From the NCBI RefSeq assembly GCF_008271655.1, contig NZ_VKKX01000022.1:186001-250000 (forward strand): a DNA stretch of 64,000 nt, read 5' to 3'. This document shows, one piece after another, positions 47,473 to 56,920 of the stretch (its first letter is position 1; each line of letters starts with the position of its first letter). A program made the position numbers and the translations under genes. Source of the stretch: Gemmobacter caeruleus. GTDB taxonomy: Bacteria; Pseudomonadota; Alphaproteobacteria; Rhodobacterales; Rhodobacteraceae. The notes under the pieces were generated by a model, which had not been told where the DNA came from, made no database searches, and saw only the letters and a program-made list of their open reading frames with translations.

Positions 47473-50241
47473 GTGCTGCATCGCGCCGCCATTTCCACGC
47501 AGGACATGCTGCTGCCGGGGGTCGAGATCATCGACCCCCGCGCCATTTTTGCCGAAATCGCCAGCGCCATCGCGGACGAGCCCGATGCGCGCAATGGCCG
47601 CGCCGTCGCGGTGCGCGAGATGGCGCGCGTCAAGGCGGCGGCCAATGCCGCGCTGGCCGAGGCCTTTGCCGAACGCCCGCTGGAGGCGCGGGCGCTGACC
47701 CGGGCGCAAAGCCACCTGACCGACGGGCTGGTGACGCTGGCCTTTGATCTGGCACGCCAGATCTTTCACCCCCTGCCCAACCCGACCGAGGCCGAACGGC
47801 TGAGCGTGCTGGCCGTGGGGGGCTATGGCCGGGCCGAGATGGCGCCCTTTTCCGATGTCGATCTGCTGTTCCTGACGCCCTGGAAGATCACCCCCTGGGC
47901 GGAAAGCGTGATCGAGACCATGCTCTACATGCTGTGGGATCTGAAGCTGAAGGTCGGCCACGCCTCGCGCACGATCCGCGACTGCCTGCGCCTGGGGCGC
48001 GAGGATATCACCATCCGCACCGCCCTGCTGGAAAGCCGCTTCATTGCCGGCGATCCGGTCATCGCGCGCGAGCTGGACGACGCGCTCTGGTCAGAGCTGT
48101 TTCGCAACACGGGGGCCGAGTTCATCGAGGCCAAGCTTGTGGAACGCGCCGACCGCCACAAGCGCCAGGGCGGCCAGCGCTATGTGCTGGAACCCAACGT
48201 GAAAGAAGGCAAGGGCGGGCTGCGCGACCTTCAGACGCTCTACTGGATCGGCAAATACCTCAACCGTGTCAGCGATCCGGCGGGGCTGGTCTCGGCCGGG
48301 CTGTTCACCCAGGAGGAATTCGCCACCTTCAACCGCGCCGAGAATTTCCTGTGGGCGGTGCGCTGCCATCTGCATTACATCTGCAAGCGCGCGATGGATC
48401 AGCTGACCTTCGACCTTCAGGTCGAGGTGGCGGCGCGCATGGGCTATCACGACAGCGGCGGACGCCGCGCGGTCGAGGTGTTCATGCAGGATTACTTTCG
48501 CCATGCGACCCGGGTGGGCGAGCTGACGCGGGTCTTCCTGACCCAGCTGGAGGCGCGGCACGCCAAGCCCGAGGCCAGCCTGATGGGCATGTTCCGCCGC
48601 AAGAAGAACGTCGCGCCGGGCTTCAAGCTGGTGCAGGGGCGGCTGGATATCGCGGATACGCGCAAGTTCCTGTCGGACAAGCTGAACCTGCTGCGCGTCT
48701 TCGAGGAAGGGCTGCGCAGCGGCTATCTCATTCATCCCAATGTCATGCGGGTCGTGTCGCAGAACCTGAACCTGATCGACGACGACATGCGCGAAGACCC
48801 CGAGGCGCAGCGCATCTTCCTTGATCTGATGCTGAAACACGGCAATCCCGAACGCGCGCTGCGCCGGATGAACGAACTGGGCGTGCTGGGCGCCTTCATC
48901 CCGGAATTCGAGCCGATCGTGGCGATGATGCAGTTCAACGTCTATCACCATTACACGGTGGACGAACACATCATCCAATGCGTCTCCACCCTTGCGCAGA
49001 TCGAGCGGGGCGAACTGGTCGAGGAACTGCCGCTCACCTCGGGCATCCTGGCCGAGGGGGTGAACCGCCGGGTGCTTTATGTGGCGCTGCTGCTGCATGA
49101 CATCGGCAAGGGCCGGCCCGAGGATCATTCGATCCTGGGCGCGCAGATCTCGCGCCGGGTCTGCCCGCGTCTCGGCCTGACCGAGGAGGAGAGCGAGACC
49201 GTCGAATGGCTGATCCGCTATCACCTGCTGATGTCCGACATGGCGCAAAAGCGCGATATCGGCGACCCGCGCACGGTGCGCGATTTCGCCAAGGCGGTGA
49301 AGACGAAAAAGCGGCTCGACCTGCTGACGGCGCTGACGGTCTGCGACATTCGCGGCGTGGGGCCGGGCACCTGGAACAACTGGAAGGCCCAGCTGATCCG
49401 CCAGTTGCACAACCAGACCGCCGAGGCGCTTGAGGGCGGGCTGGAAAACGTCAACCGCGAGCGGCGCGAGAACGAGGCCAAGCAGGCGCTGCGCGCCGCG
49501 CTGACCGGCTGGGATGCCAAGGATCTGCGCACCGAGCTGGGCCGCCATTACGCCCCCTACTGGCAGGGGCTGATGACCGAGACCCAGGCCACCTTTGCCC
49601 GCATGCTGCGCGGGCTGCGCGATGACGAGATCCGCATCGACCTCGATCCCGATCCGGCGCGCGATGCGACGCGGGCCTGTTTCGCGCTGGCCGATCACCC
49701 CGGCATCTTTTCGCGGCTGGCGGGCGCGCTGGCGCTGGTGGGCGCCAATGTGGTGGACGCGCGCACCTATACGTCGAAAGACGGCTACGCGACCGCGGTC
49801 TTCTGGGTGCAGGATGCCGATGGCCACCCCTATGAGGTGTCCAAGCTGCCGCGCCTGCAACAGATGATCGACAAGACCCTGCGCGGCGAGGTGAAGCCGC
49901 GTCAGGCGCTGGCCGATCGCGACAAGGTGAAAAAGCGCGAACGCGAATTCCGCTTTCCCACCCATGTCACCTTCGACAATGAAGGGTCGGAGATCTATAC
50001 GATCGTCGAGGTCGATACGCGCGACCGTCCGGGCCTGCTCTATGACCTGACGCGCACGCTGGCGGCCAACAACATCTATATCGCCAGCGCCGTGATCGCG
50101 ACCTATGGCGCGCAGGTGGTGGACAGCTTCTATGTGAAGGACATGTTCGGCTTGAAGCTGCACACCAAATCCAAGCAGGACGCGCTGGAAAAGAAGCTGC
50201 GCCAGGCGATCGTCGAAGGGGCCGAGCGCGCACAGGCCTGA
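47473..50241 (+). CDS. glnD: PII uridylyltransferase / uridylyl-removing enzyme
   Basis: Nitrogen sensor of 922 residues that modifies PII in response to glutamine. The nucleotidyltransferase motif GGYGRAEMAPFSDVDLLFL starts at residue 116 with the Asp pair at 128/130; the HD domain has His542-Asp543 in LHDIGKGRPEDHS; two ACT domains fill the C-terminus (about 730-810 and 845-915). A GTG at 47473 is the chosen start with GGAGG upstream; an ATG at 47506 lacks a well-placed site. A 16-nt gap separates it from the LpoA-like gene. Confidence 0.95.
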   Translation: MLHRAAISTQDMLLPGVEIIDPRAIFAEIASAIADEPDARNGRAVAVREMARVKAAANAALAEAFAERPLEARALTRAQSHLTDGLVTLAFDLARQIFHPLPNPTEAERLSVLAVGGYGRAEMAPFSDVDLLFLTPWKITPWAESVIETMLYMLWDLKLKVGHASRTIRDCLRLGREDITIRTALLESRFIAGDPVIARELDDALWSELFRNTGAEFIEAKLVERADRHKRQGGQRYVLEPNVKEGKGGLRDLQTLYWIGKYLNRVSDPAGLVSAGLFTQEEFATFNRAENFLWAVRCHLHYICKRAMDQLTFDLQVEVAARMGYHDSGGRRAVEVFMQDYFRHATRVGELTRVFLTQLEARHAKPEASLMGMFRRKKNVAPGFKLVQGRLDIADTRKFLSDKLNLLRVFEEGLRSGYLIHPNVMRVVSQNLNLIDDDMREDPEAQRIFLDLMLKHGNPERALRRMNELGVLGAFIPEFEPIVAMMQFNVYHHYTVDEHIIQCVSTLAQIERGELVEELPLTSGILAEGVNRRVLYVALLLHDIGKGRPEDHSILGAQISRRVCPRLGLTEEESETVEWLIRYHLLMSDMAQKRDIGDPRTVRDFAKAVKTKKRLDLLTALTVCDIRGVGPGTWNNWKAQLIRQLHNQTAEALEGGLENVNRERRENEAKQALRAALTGWDAKDLRTELGRHYAPYWQGLMTETQATFARMLRGLRDDEIRIDLDPDPARDATRACFALADHPGIFSRLAGALALVGANVVDARTYTSKDGYATAVFWVQDADGHPYEVSKLPRLQQMIDKTLRGEVKPRQALADRDKVKKREREFRFPTHVTFDNEGSEIYTIVEVDTRDRPGLLYDLTRTLAANNIYIASAVIATYGAQVVDSFYVKDMFGLKLHTKSKQDALEKKLRQAIVEGAERAQA

Positions 50242-50251
50242 TGGAAGCGAG

Positions 50252-51796
50252 ATGACGAAATCCCTGATCCGCAACGTCGTCACGCTGGGCGGCTGGACGC
50301 TCCTGTCGCGCGGGGCGGGCTTTGCCCGCGACATGATGATGGCCTCTTATCTGGGGGCGGGGCCAGTGGCCGATGCCTTCAACGTGGCCTTTTCCCTGCC
50401 CAACATGTTCCGCCGCTTTTTTGCCGAGGGCGCGTTCAACCAGGCCTTCGTGCCGCTTTATGCCAAGAAGCTTGAGGCGGGCGAGGATGCGTCGGATTTC
50501 GCACAGGATGCGTTTTCCGGGCTGGGGGCGGTGCTGGCGGTCTTCACCGTGATCGGCACGCTGGCGATGCCCTGGCTGGTCTGGGCCATGGCCTCGGGCT
50601 TTGCCGGCGATGCGCGGTTCGACCTGGCGGTGGAATTCGGGCGGATCACCTTTGTCTATATCTTTTTCATCTCGCTCTTTGCGCTCCTGTCGGGGGTGCT
50701 GAACGCGCATGGCAAATTCGCCGAAAGCGGCTTTGTGCCGGTCTTGATGAACCTCGTCTTCATCGCCGCCATGGCGCTGGCGGCCTGGCGGGGCTGGGAT
50801 ATGGGGCAGACGCTGGCCTGGACCGTGCCGGTAACGGGCATCGCGCAACTGGGCTGGACATGGTGGGCCGTAACCCGCGCGGGCTTTGCCCCCCGGCTGC
50901 GCCTGCCGCGCTGGACACCCGATCTGCGGCGGCTGCTGATCATCGCAGGCCCTGCCCTGCTGGCGGGCGGGGTGGTGCAGATCAACCTGATCGTGTCGCG
51001 GCAGGTGGCCTCGGGCACGACGGGGGCGATTTCCTGGCTGTCCTATGCCGACCGGCTGTATCAGCTGCCGCTGGGCGTGGTGGGCATTGCCATCGGCACG
51101 GCGCTGCTGCCGGAACTGAGCCGCCGGCTGCGCGCGGGCGACAGCGCGGGCGGGCGCGAGGCGCTCAATCGCGGCGCGGAATTCGCGCTGGCGCTGACGG
51201 TGCCGGCGGCGGTGGCACTGGTTGTCATCGCCATGCCGCTGGTGCAGGTGCTGTTCCAGCGCGGCGCCTTTGGCCCGGACGATACCGCCAATACTGCGCT
51301 GGCGCTGGCGGCCTATGGGCTGGGCCTGCCGGCCTTTGTGCTGCACAAGGTCTTGCAGCCGCTGTTCTACGCGCGTGAGGATACGCGCAGCCCGTTCCGC
51401 TTTGCGCTCTGGTCGATGGTGGTGAATGCCGGGCTGGCGATCGGGCTGATGCCCTGGATCGGCTTCATCGCGGCGGCGCTGGCCACCACGGTTTCGGGCT
51501 GGACCATGGTCGCGCAATTGTGGCTGGGCGCGCGCAAGATGGATGAGGCCGCGCATTTCGACGCGCGGCTGCGGTCGCGGCTCTGGCGGATCCTGCTGGC
51601 CTCGGCGGTGATGGGCGCGGTGCTTTGGGGGCTGACCGTGGCGCTTGGCCCGGCGCTAGATGCCGCGCGCTGGCGCTGGTTCGCACTGGGCGCGCTGGTC
51701 TTCACCGGCATGGCCTGCTATTTCGCCGCCGGCACGCTGCTGGGCGCCTTCCGCCTGTCGGAATTCAAATCTGCCCTGCGCCGCAATCGCGGGTAG
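50252..51796 (+). CDS. murJ: lipid II flippase MurJ
   Basis: Inner-membrane flippase of the MOP superfamily, 514 residues with about 14 hydrophobic segments. MTKSLIRNVVTLGGWTLLSRGAGFARDMMMASYLGAGPVADAFNVAF, NMFRRFFAEGAFNQAFVPLY and RQVASGTTGAISWLSYADRLYQLPLGV are typical of MurJ, including the conserved arginines of the central cavity. It moves lipid II across the membrane for peptidoglycan synthesis. It begins 10 nt after glnD, a conserved alphaproteobacterial pair. Confidence 0.95.
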   Translation: MTKSLIRNVVTLGGWTLLSRGAGFARDMMMASYLGAGPVADAFNVAFSLPNMFRRFFAEGAFNQAFVPLYAKKLEAGEDASDFAQDAFSGLGAVLAVFTVIGTLAMPWLVWAMASGFAGDARFDLAVEFGRITFVYIFFISLFALLSGVLNAHGKFAESGFVPVLMNLVFIAAMALAAWRGWDMGQTLAWTVPVTGIAQLGWTWWAVTRAGFAPRLRLPRWTPDLRRLLIIAGPALLAGGVVQINLIVSRQVASGTTGAISWLSYADRLYQLPLGVVGIAIGTALLPELSRRLRAGDSAGGREALNRGAEFALALTVPAAVALVVIAMPLVQVLFQRGAFGPDDTANTALALAAYGLGLPAFVLHKVLQPLFYAREDTRSPFRFALWSMVVNAGLAIGLMPWIGFIAAALATTVSGWTMVAQLWLGARKMDEAAHFDARLRSRLWRILLASAVMGAVLWGLTVALGPALDAARWRWFALGALVFTGMACYFAAGTLLGAFRLSEFKSALRRNRG

Positions 51797-51803
51797 GTCG
51801 CGT

Positions 51804-52142
51804 TCAGTCCGTGACCTTTTTCACGAATTGCGACTTGAGGCCGATCTGGCCGATGCCGGGGATCTTGCAGTCGATATCGTGATCGCCGGCCACCAGACGG
51901 ATGCCGCGCACCTTGGTGCCGACCTTGATGACCCCGGACGAACCCTTGAGCTTCAGATCCTTGATCACCGTCACCGTATCGCCATCGGCCAGCGGATTGC
52001 CGACGGCATCGCACACCACCGCGTCATCCTCGGCGGCGCCGGCGGTCCATTCATGGCCGCATTCCGGGCAGATCAGCAGGGCATCCGCCTCATAGGTAAA
52101 GGCGGAACGGCATTCGGGGCATGGCGGCAGGGTCTGGGTCAT
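51804..52142 (-). CDS. zinc-ribbon protein YjdM (PhnA-like)
   Basis: A 112-residue protein with an N-terminal zinc ribbon (CPEC at residues 8-11 and ICPECGHEW) and a small beta barrel [32 protein letters not shown]. Members are often called PhnA or alkylphosphonate utilisation proteins, but they lack proven phosphonoacetate hydrolase activity. The start at 52142 has GGAGGGG upstream. Converges with murJ. Confidence 0.9.
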   Translation of the reverse strand: MTQTLPPCPECRSAFTYEADALLICPECGHEWTAGAAEDDAVVCDAVGNPLADGDTVTVIKDLKLKGSSGVIKVGTKVRGIRLVAGDHDIDCKIPGIGQIGLKSQFVKKVTD

Positions 52143-52464
52143 GATCCCCTCCTTACGCCTTGCGCGGCACCAAGGAAACCCCGACCCGGGAGGGGGATGC
52201 ACCGGATCGGGGACCATGCGCCAATCTGCCGGGCAAGGCTCCTGGGGAAGGGATCCCGGCGAGACCACCTTGCCATTTTCACGCAACGATTCGGTGACAC
52301 CGTGCTGCACCCCGCGCAAACCCGGCGCAGATCATCGGCCAATCCGCAGACACCCCCGCCCTTCCGCGCCGGAAATCTCACTCCGCATGGCAGATCCCGG
52401 CCACCGGCGCGGCGAAAGACCACAGGGATGTCAGGCGCACGGCACGGCGCGCGCCTGAAAATGG
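52143..52464. other. gap between yjdM and trpS with no visible gene
   Basis: 322 nt on the downstream side of trpS. Short open frames on both strands have no family resemblance and look like by-products of high GC. I see no hairpin with a T-run and no clear promoter, though the yjdM promoter must lie in the part nearest 52143. Confidence 0.5.
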
Positions 52465-53508
52465 TCAGCGCCGCGACCGCACCATGCCCACGATGTCATA
52501 GACCTGTTCGAGGATCGGGCGCGAAATGGCGTCGGCGCGGGCAGCACCTTCGCCCAGAATGCGGTCGATCTCGGCCGGGTCGGCCATCAGGCGGTTCATC
52601 TCGGTCGTGATCGGCGCCAGAACCGAGACGGCCAGATCGGCCAGCCTGGGCTTGAAGCTGCCGAATTGCGCGCCGGCGAATTCCGCCACCACATCCTCGG
52701 CGGTGCGACCGGCCAGCCCGGCATAGATATTGACCAGATTGCGCGCCTCGGGGCGGTCTTTCAGACCCTCCAGCGTTTCGGGCAGCGGCTCCGGGTCGGT
52801 CTTGGCCTTGCGGATCTTGGCGGCGATGGCCTCGGCACTGTCGGTCAGGTTGATGCGGCTCTGGTCGCTCGGGTCGGATTTCGACATCTTCTTCGACCCG
52901 TCGCGCAGGCTCATGACCCGGGTGGCGGCGCCTTCGATCACCGGCTCGGTGATCGGAAAGAAGTTCACCTTGTAGTCGTGATTGAACTTGGCCGCGATAT
53001 CGCGGGTCAGTTCCAGATGCTGCTTCTGATCCTCGCCCACCGGCACATGGGTGGTCTTGTAAGCCAGGATATCGGCGGCCATCAGCGCCGGATAGGCGAA
53101 CAGGCCCAGCGATTCCGCCTCGGCATTCTTGCCGGCGGTCTTGTCCTTCCACTGGGTCATGCGGCCCATCCAGCCCATGCGCGCCACACAGTTGAAGATC
53201 CAGGCCAGTTCGGCATGCGCCGTCACCTGGCTCTGGTTGAACAGGATCGACCGGGCCGGGTCGATGCCGGCGGCGATGAAGGCAGCGGCGCCTTCGCGGG
53301 TCTGCTGGCGCAGCTTTTCGGGGTCTTGCCAGACGGTGATCGCGTGCATGTCCACCAGGCAATAGATCGTCTCGATGCCCTGGCCCTGCTTCTCGACAAA
53401 GCGCTTGAGCGCCCCCAGATAATTGCCAAGGGTCAGCCCGCCCGAAGGCTGGATGCCCGAGAAGATGCGCGGGGTGAAGGTCTGAGGCGTTTGGACCGGC
53501 TCGGACAT
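52465..53508 (-). CDS. trpS: tryptophanyl-tRNA synthetase
   Basis: Class I synthetase of 347 residues. The HIGH-equivalent is [18 protein letters not shown] near the N-terminus and the KMSKS loop is [58 protein letters not shown] are family-specific. GGAG precedes the start. It is read alone. Confidence 0.97.
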   Translation of the reverse strand: MSEPVQTPQTFTPRIFSGIQPSGGLTLGNYLGALKRFVEKQGQGIETIYCLVDMHAITVWQDPEKLRQQTREGAAAFIAAGIDPARSILFNQSQVTAHAELAWIFNCVARMGWMGRMTQWKDKTAGKNAEAESLGLFAYPALMAADILAYKTTHVPVGEDQKQHLELTRDIAAKFNHDYKVNFFPITEPVIEGAATRVMSLRDGSKKMSKSDPSDQSRINLTDSAEAIAAKIRKAKTDPEPLPETLEGLKDRPEARNLVNIYAGLAGRTAEDVVAEFAGAQFGSFKPRLADLAVSVLAPITTEMNRLMADPAEIDRILGEGAARADAISRPILEQVYDIVGMVRSRR

Positions 53509-53583
53509 GGGGAACTCCGTCTGGAAATGGCTGCGGCTTCGGCTTACCCTCCCCCCGATGCAGCGTCAATGAACCGAGGTGCC

Positions 53584-54270
53584 ATGCGCGACGACCTGAC
53601 CGCCCCGCCGATCAATCCCCTGCCCTGGGTGGTCTGGGCCATCGCCCTGCCGATGATCGCCATGGAACTGGTGCTGTCGGCCGGCGAAAGCGGGCTGGTG
53701 GGCGGGCCCACGGCGATCGGCTGGCGGGTGGATGCGCTGCAACGCTTTGCCGTGGCGCCGGAACTGGTGCGCTGGATGTTTGCCAATGGCGTCTGGCCGC
53801 TGGACGGGCTGCTGCGGTTTGTGACCTATCCCTTCGTGCAGGGCTCGGTCACGCAGGCGGTGTTCGTGGTGGTCATGCTGCTGGCCCTGGGCAAGATGGT
53901 GGGCGAGGTGTTCCGCTGGTGGGCGGTGCTGGCGGTGTTCCTGCTGTCAAGCATCGTGGCAGCCCTTGGCTTTTCGGCCCTGCCCTTCATCGAGGCGCCG
54001 CTGTTTGGCGGCTATCCGGGCGTCTATGGCCTGATCGGCGCCTTCACCTGGCTGCTCTGGACCCGGCTGCGCGGCACGGGGGCGGCGCAGTATCGCGCCT
54101 TTTCCTTCATCGCCTTCCTGATGGGGGTGCAATTGCTGTTCGGGCTGATCTTCGGCGCGGCACCCTGGTGGATCGCGGAACTGATGGGCTTTGCGACCGG
54201 TTTCCTGCTGTCCTTCGCCGTCAGCCCCGGCGGCCTCTCCACCCTGCGCGCCCGGCTGAGGAACCGCTGA
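53584..54270 (+). CDS. rhomboid-family membrane protein lacking catalytic residues
   Basis: A 228-residue protein with six or so transmembrane helices that aligns by layout to rhomboid proteases. Where active members have GxSG in helix 4, this one has GGYPGVYGLIGA at residues 142-153, so the Ser position is Tyr144 by eye alignment. In helix 6 the usual AHxxG is AELMG, placing Glu199 at the catalytic His. It is therefore probably an inactive rhomboid that binds rather than cuts substrates. The start at 53584 has GAGG upstream; it diverges from trpS. Confidence 0.75.
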   Translation: MRDDLTAPPINPLPWVVWAIALPMIAMELVLSAGESGLVGGPTAIGWRVDALQRFAVAPELVRWMFANGVWPLDGLLRFVTYPFVQGSVTQAVFVVVMLLALGKMVGEVFRWWAVLAVFLLSSIVAALGFSALPFIEAPLFGGYPGVYGLIGAFTWLLWTRLRGTGAAQYRAFSFIAFLMGVQLLFGLIFGAAPWWIAELMGFATGFLLSFAVSPGGLSTLRARLRNR

Positions 54271-54376
54271 GGCGGCCCGGCCGCAGGAATGCGCAGGTGC
54301 TGTGCGGTGCCTCGCCTTATCGCGGGGGCGGGGCGGGGTTATCTTGGGGGCATCACGCCCCTCAAGGATCAAAGCG

Positions 54377-54865
54377 ATGTCCACCCCCGTCCTGCCCGCC
54401 GAAACCCGTATCGGACATGTCCATCTCAAGGTCGCCGACCTAGACCGGGCGCTGGCCTTCTATCAGGGGATACTCGGCTTTGAGGTCACGCAGCGCTATG
54501 GCAGCCAGGCGGTGTTCCTGTCGGCGGGCGGCTATCACCACCATATCGGGCTGAACACCTGGGAATCGAAGGGCGGCAAGCCGCCGGCCCCGGGCACGAC
54601 CGGGCTTTATCACACCGCCATCCTGTTCCCCGACCGCGCCAGTCTGGGCGGCGCCCTCAAGCGGATCGTGGAGGCGGGCTATCCGCTGGAAGGCGCCTCC
54701 GATCACGGGGTGAGCGAGGCGATCTATCTGCGCGACCCGGACGGCAACGGGGTGGAACTCTATCGCGACCGGGCCGAGGCCGACTGGCCGCGCGACGCCG
54801 AGGGCAATCTGGCGATGGTGAGCGCGCGGCTCGACCTTCACGCGCTGCTGGCCGAGGCGGGCTGA
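54377..54865 (+). CDS. VOC-family (glyoxalase/dioxygenase fold) protein
   Basis: A 162-residue metal-dependent protein of the vicinal-oxygen-chelate superfamily, resembling catechol-2,3-dioxygenase-like CatE in its N-terminal part: IGHVHLKVADLDRALAFYQGILGFEV, YHHHIGLNTWES, GLYHTAILFPDR and IYLRDPDGNGVELYRDR, with His and Glu as likely ligands. Substrate unknown. It shares 28 nt tail to tail with the EamA gene on the other strand. Confidence 0.87.
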   Translation: MSTPVLPAETRIGHVHLKVADLDRALAFYQGILGFEVTQRYGSQAVFLSAGGYHHHIGLNTWESKGGKPPAPGTTGLYHTAILFPDRASLGGALKRIVEAGYPLEGASDHGVSEAIYLRDPDGNGVELYRDRAEADWPRDAEGNLAMVSARLDLHALLAEAG

Positions 54866-55746
54866 ACCGGTGCGCGGCGGGCGGGCAGGAACATCACCGC
54901 ATTGCCCGCCAGCGTCAGCCCCAGCCCGACAAGGGCCAGCGGCGCCCAGACGAACCCCTCCCACAGGGCCGAGGCCATGAGCGCGATGACCGGAAAGCAG
55001 ACCGTCGCATAGGCCGCGCGCCCGGTGCCCATGCGCTGCACCAGCATCAGATAGGTGGTGAAGCCGATGATCGAGCCCGCGACCGACAGATAGATCAGAG
55101 CCCAGAGGTAACGCCCGCCCTGCGGCGCCATCAGCGGCGTGCCGGTGGCGGCGATGATCGCCAGCAGGATCAGCGCGCCATAGCCCATGCCCCAGGCATT
55201 TGCCGTCAGCGGCGGGATGCCCGCCGCCGAATTGCGCCGCGACACCATGTTGCCGAAGGAAAAGAACAGCGTGCCCAGGGCGGCCAGGCCAATCCCCTTG
55301 AGCGCGTCGGCATTCACCGCATGCCCGGTCAGTTCGGGGGCAAAGAGGCAGACCAGCCCCGCCGCGCCCAATGCCGTGGCCAGCAGCGCCCGCGGGCGGA
55401 TGCGGTCACCGAAGATCAGCCGGGCATTCACCGCGTTATAGATCGTGGCCAGCGAAAAGATCACCGAGACCAGCCCCGAGGGAATGAACCGCGTGGCGTT
55501 GTAAAAGCAGATGAAGTTCATCGAGAACAGGCAGATGCCTTGCAGGATGACAAAGCGGTGCTGGCGCAGCGGCAGCGCGGTGAGCCGCCCCATGAGCCAG
55601 AGCCCAGACAGCATCAGCAGCGCGGCCAGCGCAAAGCGGTGGAACACCGCCACCAGCACCGGCACCGGGCCGAGTTGAAAGGCGATGGCGATCCATGTCG
55701 TGCCCCAGATCAGGACGGTGGTGGCGAATAGCGCGAGGTTCAGCAT
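54838..55746 (-). CDS. EamA/DMT-family permease
   Basis: A 302-residue membrane transporter with about ten helices in two EamA repeats (MLNLALFATTVLIWGTTWIAIAFQLG, AISF-like SVIFSLATIYNAVNARLIFGD). Substrate unknown; amino acid or metabolite export is usual. The start at 55746 begins at the conserved first helix; open frame continues upstream through the 58-bp element and is not coding. Divergent from the AraC-type regulator at 55979, which may control it. Confidence 0.87.
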   Translation of the reverse strand: MLNLALFATTVLIWGTTWIAIAFQLGPVPVLVAVFHRFALAALLMLSGLWLMGRLTALPLRQHRFVILQGICLFSMNFICFYNATRFIPSGLVSVIFSLATIYNAVNARLIFGDRIRPRALLATALGAAGLVCLFAPELTGHAVNADALKGIGLAALGTLFFSFGNMVSRRNSAAGIPPLTANAWGMGYGALILLAIIAATGTPLMAPQGGRYLWALIYLSVAGSIIGFTTYLMLVQRMGTGRAAYATVCFPVIALMASALWEGFVWAPLALVGLGLTLAGNAVMFLPARRAPVQPASASSA

Positions 55747-55782
55747 GATGCCCCCGGCATAGCGCAGACGGGCGCGGCGGGC

Positions 55783-55798
55783 TTGCACGATCTTGCGG
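55783..55798. repeat. 16-bp direct repeat, left copy
   Basis: TTGCACGATCTTGCGG, repeated exactly at 55900-55915. The two copies frame the third 58-bp element, 32 bp to its left and 11 bp to its right. Confidence 0.8.
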
Positions 55799-55830
55799 CT
55801 TTTGCCGGGCCGCGCGCCCTGTGGCGGGCG

Positions 55831-55888
55831 CCGGAGGGGTTTTGCACCCCTCCGGACCTCCCCGCAGGATATTTTTGAACAGATGAAG
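55831..55888 (+). repeat. 58-bp intergenic hairpin element, copy 3
   Basis: Identical to the copy at 34280 and one base different from that at 24611. Stem CCGGAGGGGT at 55831-55840 with its complement at 55846-55855, loop TTTGC, then the GGATATTTTTGAACAGATGAAG-type tail. Unlike the other two it lies between divergent gene starts (55746 and 55979), where a terminator is not needed. A 16-bp direct repeat frames it. Confidence 0.85.
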
Positions 55889-55899
55889 GGGGGGGCGGG

Positions 55900-55915
55900 T
55901 TGCACGATCTTGCGG
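55900..55915. repeat. 16-bp direct repeat, right copy
   Basis: Second exact copy of TTGCACGATCTTGCGG, 117 bp from the first. Together they bracket the hairpin element, as a target duplication or a local tandem duplication might. Confidence 0.8.
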
Positions 55916-55978
55916 TTTCGCGCGCGGGCGGGGATGCGGGCCATTCCACCGGCACGGCGGCGGTGCTAGTCAGGGGAC

Positions 55979-56833
55979 ATGTTGCAAGCGTCTGTCTTTC
56001 AGCGGCTCGGCCGTTCCAATGCCCGCCTGATCGCCGCGCGCGATCTGGGCGAGGGCTTTGGTCTGGCGCATTGGTCGAACCTGCGCGACCGGGTGGAGTA
56101 TGAGAACGACCGCTGCCATGTGCTGAGCCTTTATACCGAAGGGGGCACCGCCTCGCGCCGGGCGGACCGGCCGGTTTCGGGGACGGGCTTTCCCGGGGCG
56201 CTGACGCTGATGCCGCAGGGGGCGCGGTCGGATTGGCAGATCGAGGGCGCCTTTGCCTTTCAGCACCTTTACATTCCCGATGCCGCGCTGCGCGCCTTTG
56301 CCGCCGAGGTGCTGGAGGCCAGCCCCGGCCGCGTGGCGCTGCCCGAAGTGACCTATGCCGAGGATGCGACGCTGCGCCGGTTGCTCTGCGCGCTGGCGGT
56401 CGAGGCCGATCCGACGGTGGCGCGGGCCGGGCTGAACGCGGTGATGCACCATCTGCTGACCGCGCCGGGCTGGCTGGGATTGCGGCAGGGGCCTCTGGCC
56501 GGCGGTCTGGCGCCGCGCGTGTTGCGCCGGTTGCGCGCGGCGGTCGAGGAGGAACCCGAGGCGCCGCACCGGCTGGCCGATCTGGCGGCGCTTGCGGGCC
56601 TGTCGGAGTTTCACTTTCACCGGGCGTTTCGCGCCAGCACCGGCCTGACGCCGCAGGCCTGGGTGGAGCGGATGCGCATCCGCCGGGCCGAGGCGCTGAT
56701 CGCGGCGCGGCTGCCGCTGGCCGAGGTGGCCGCCGCCTGCGGCTTTGCCCATCACAGCCACCTGACGCGGGCCTTTCGCAAGGCGCGCGGCATGACGCCT
56801 TCGGAATGGCGTGCCCGGACGGCGGCGCCCTGA
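55979..56833 (+). CDS. AraC-family transcriptional regulator
   Basis: A 284-residue regulator. The N-terminal two-thirds are a cupin-like sensing domain; the last 95 or so residues form two helix-turn-helix motifs (HRLADLAALAGLSEFHFHRAFRAS and LPLAEVAAACGFAHHSHLTRAFRKARGMTPSEWR), the AraC signature. Effector unknown. AGGGGAC precedes the ATG. The divergent EamA permease is the obvious candidate target. Confidence 0.9.
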   Translation: MLQASVFQRLGRSNARLIAARDLGEGFGLAHWSNLRDRVEYENDRCHVLSLYTEGGTASRRADRPVSGTGFPGALTLMPQGARSDWQIEGAFAFQHLYIPDAALRAFAAEVLEASPGRVALPEVTYAEDATLRRLLCALAVEADPTVARAGLNAVMHHLLTAPGWLGLRQGPLAGGLAPRVLRRLRAAVEEEPEAPHRLADLAALAGLSEFHFHRAFRASTGLTPQAWVERMRIRRAEALIAARLPLAEVAAACGFAHHSHLTRAFRKARGMTPSEWRARTAAP

Positions 56834-56920
56834 GCGCGCCGAATTGTCACCCATACAGGCAGGCGGCTGGACCTTGGCGCGGCGGGGTGCTTAACCTTGC
56901 CGCAACGAAGGGAGGCCCGC

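Noticed and set aside
52139-52423. 94-codon minus-strand frame between trpS and yjdM
   Set aside because: No ribosome binding site, no motif, overlaps the yjdM start and leader; most likely chance.
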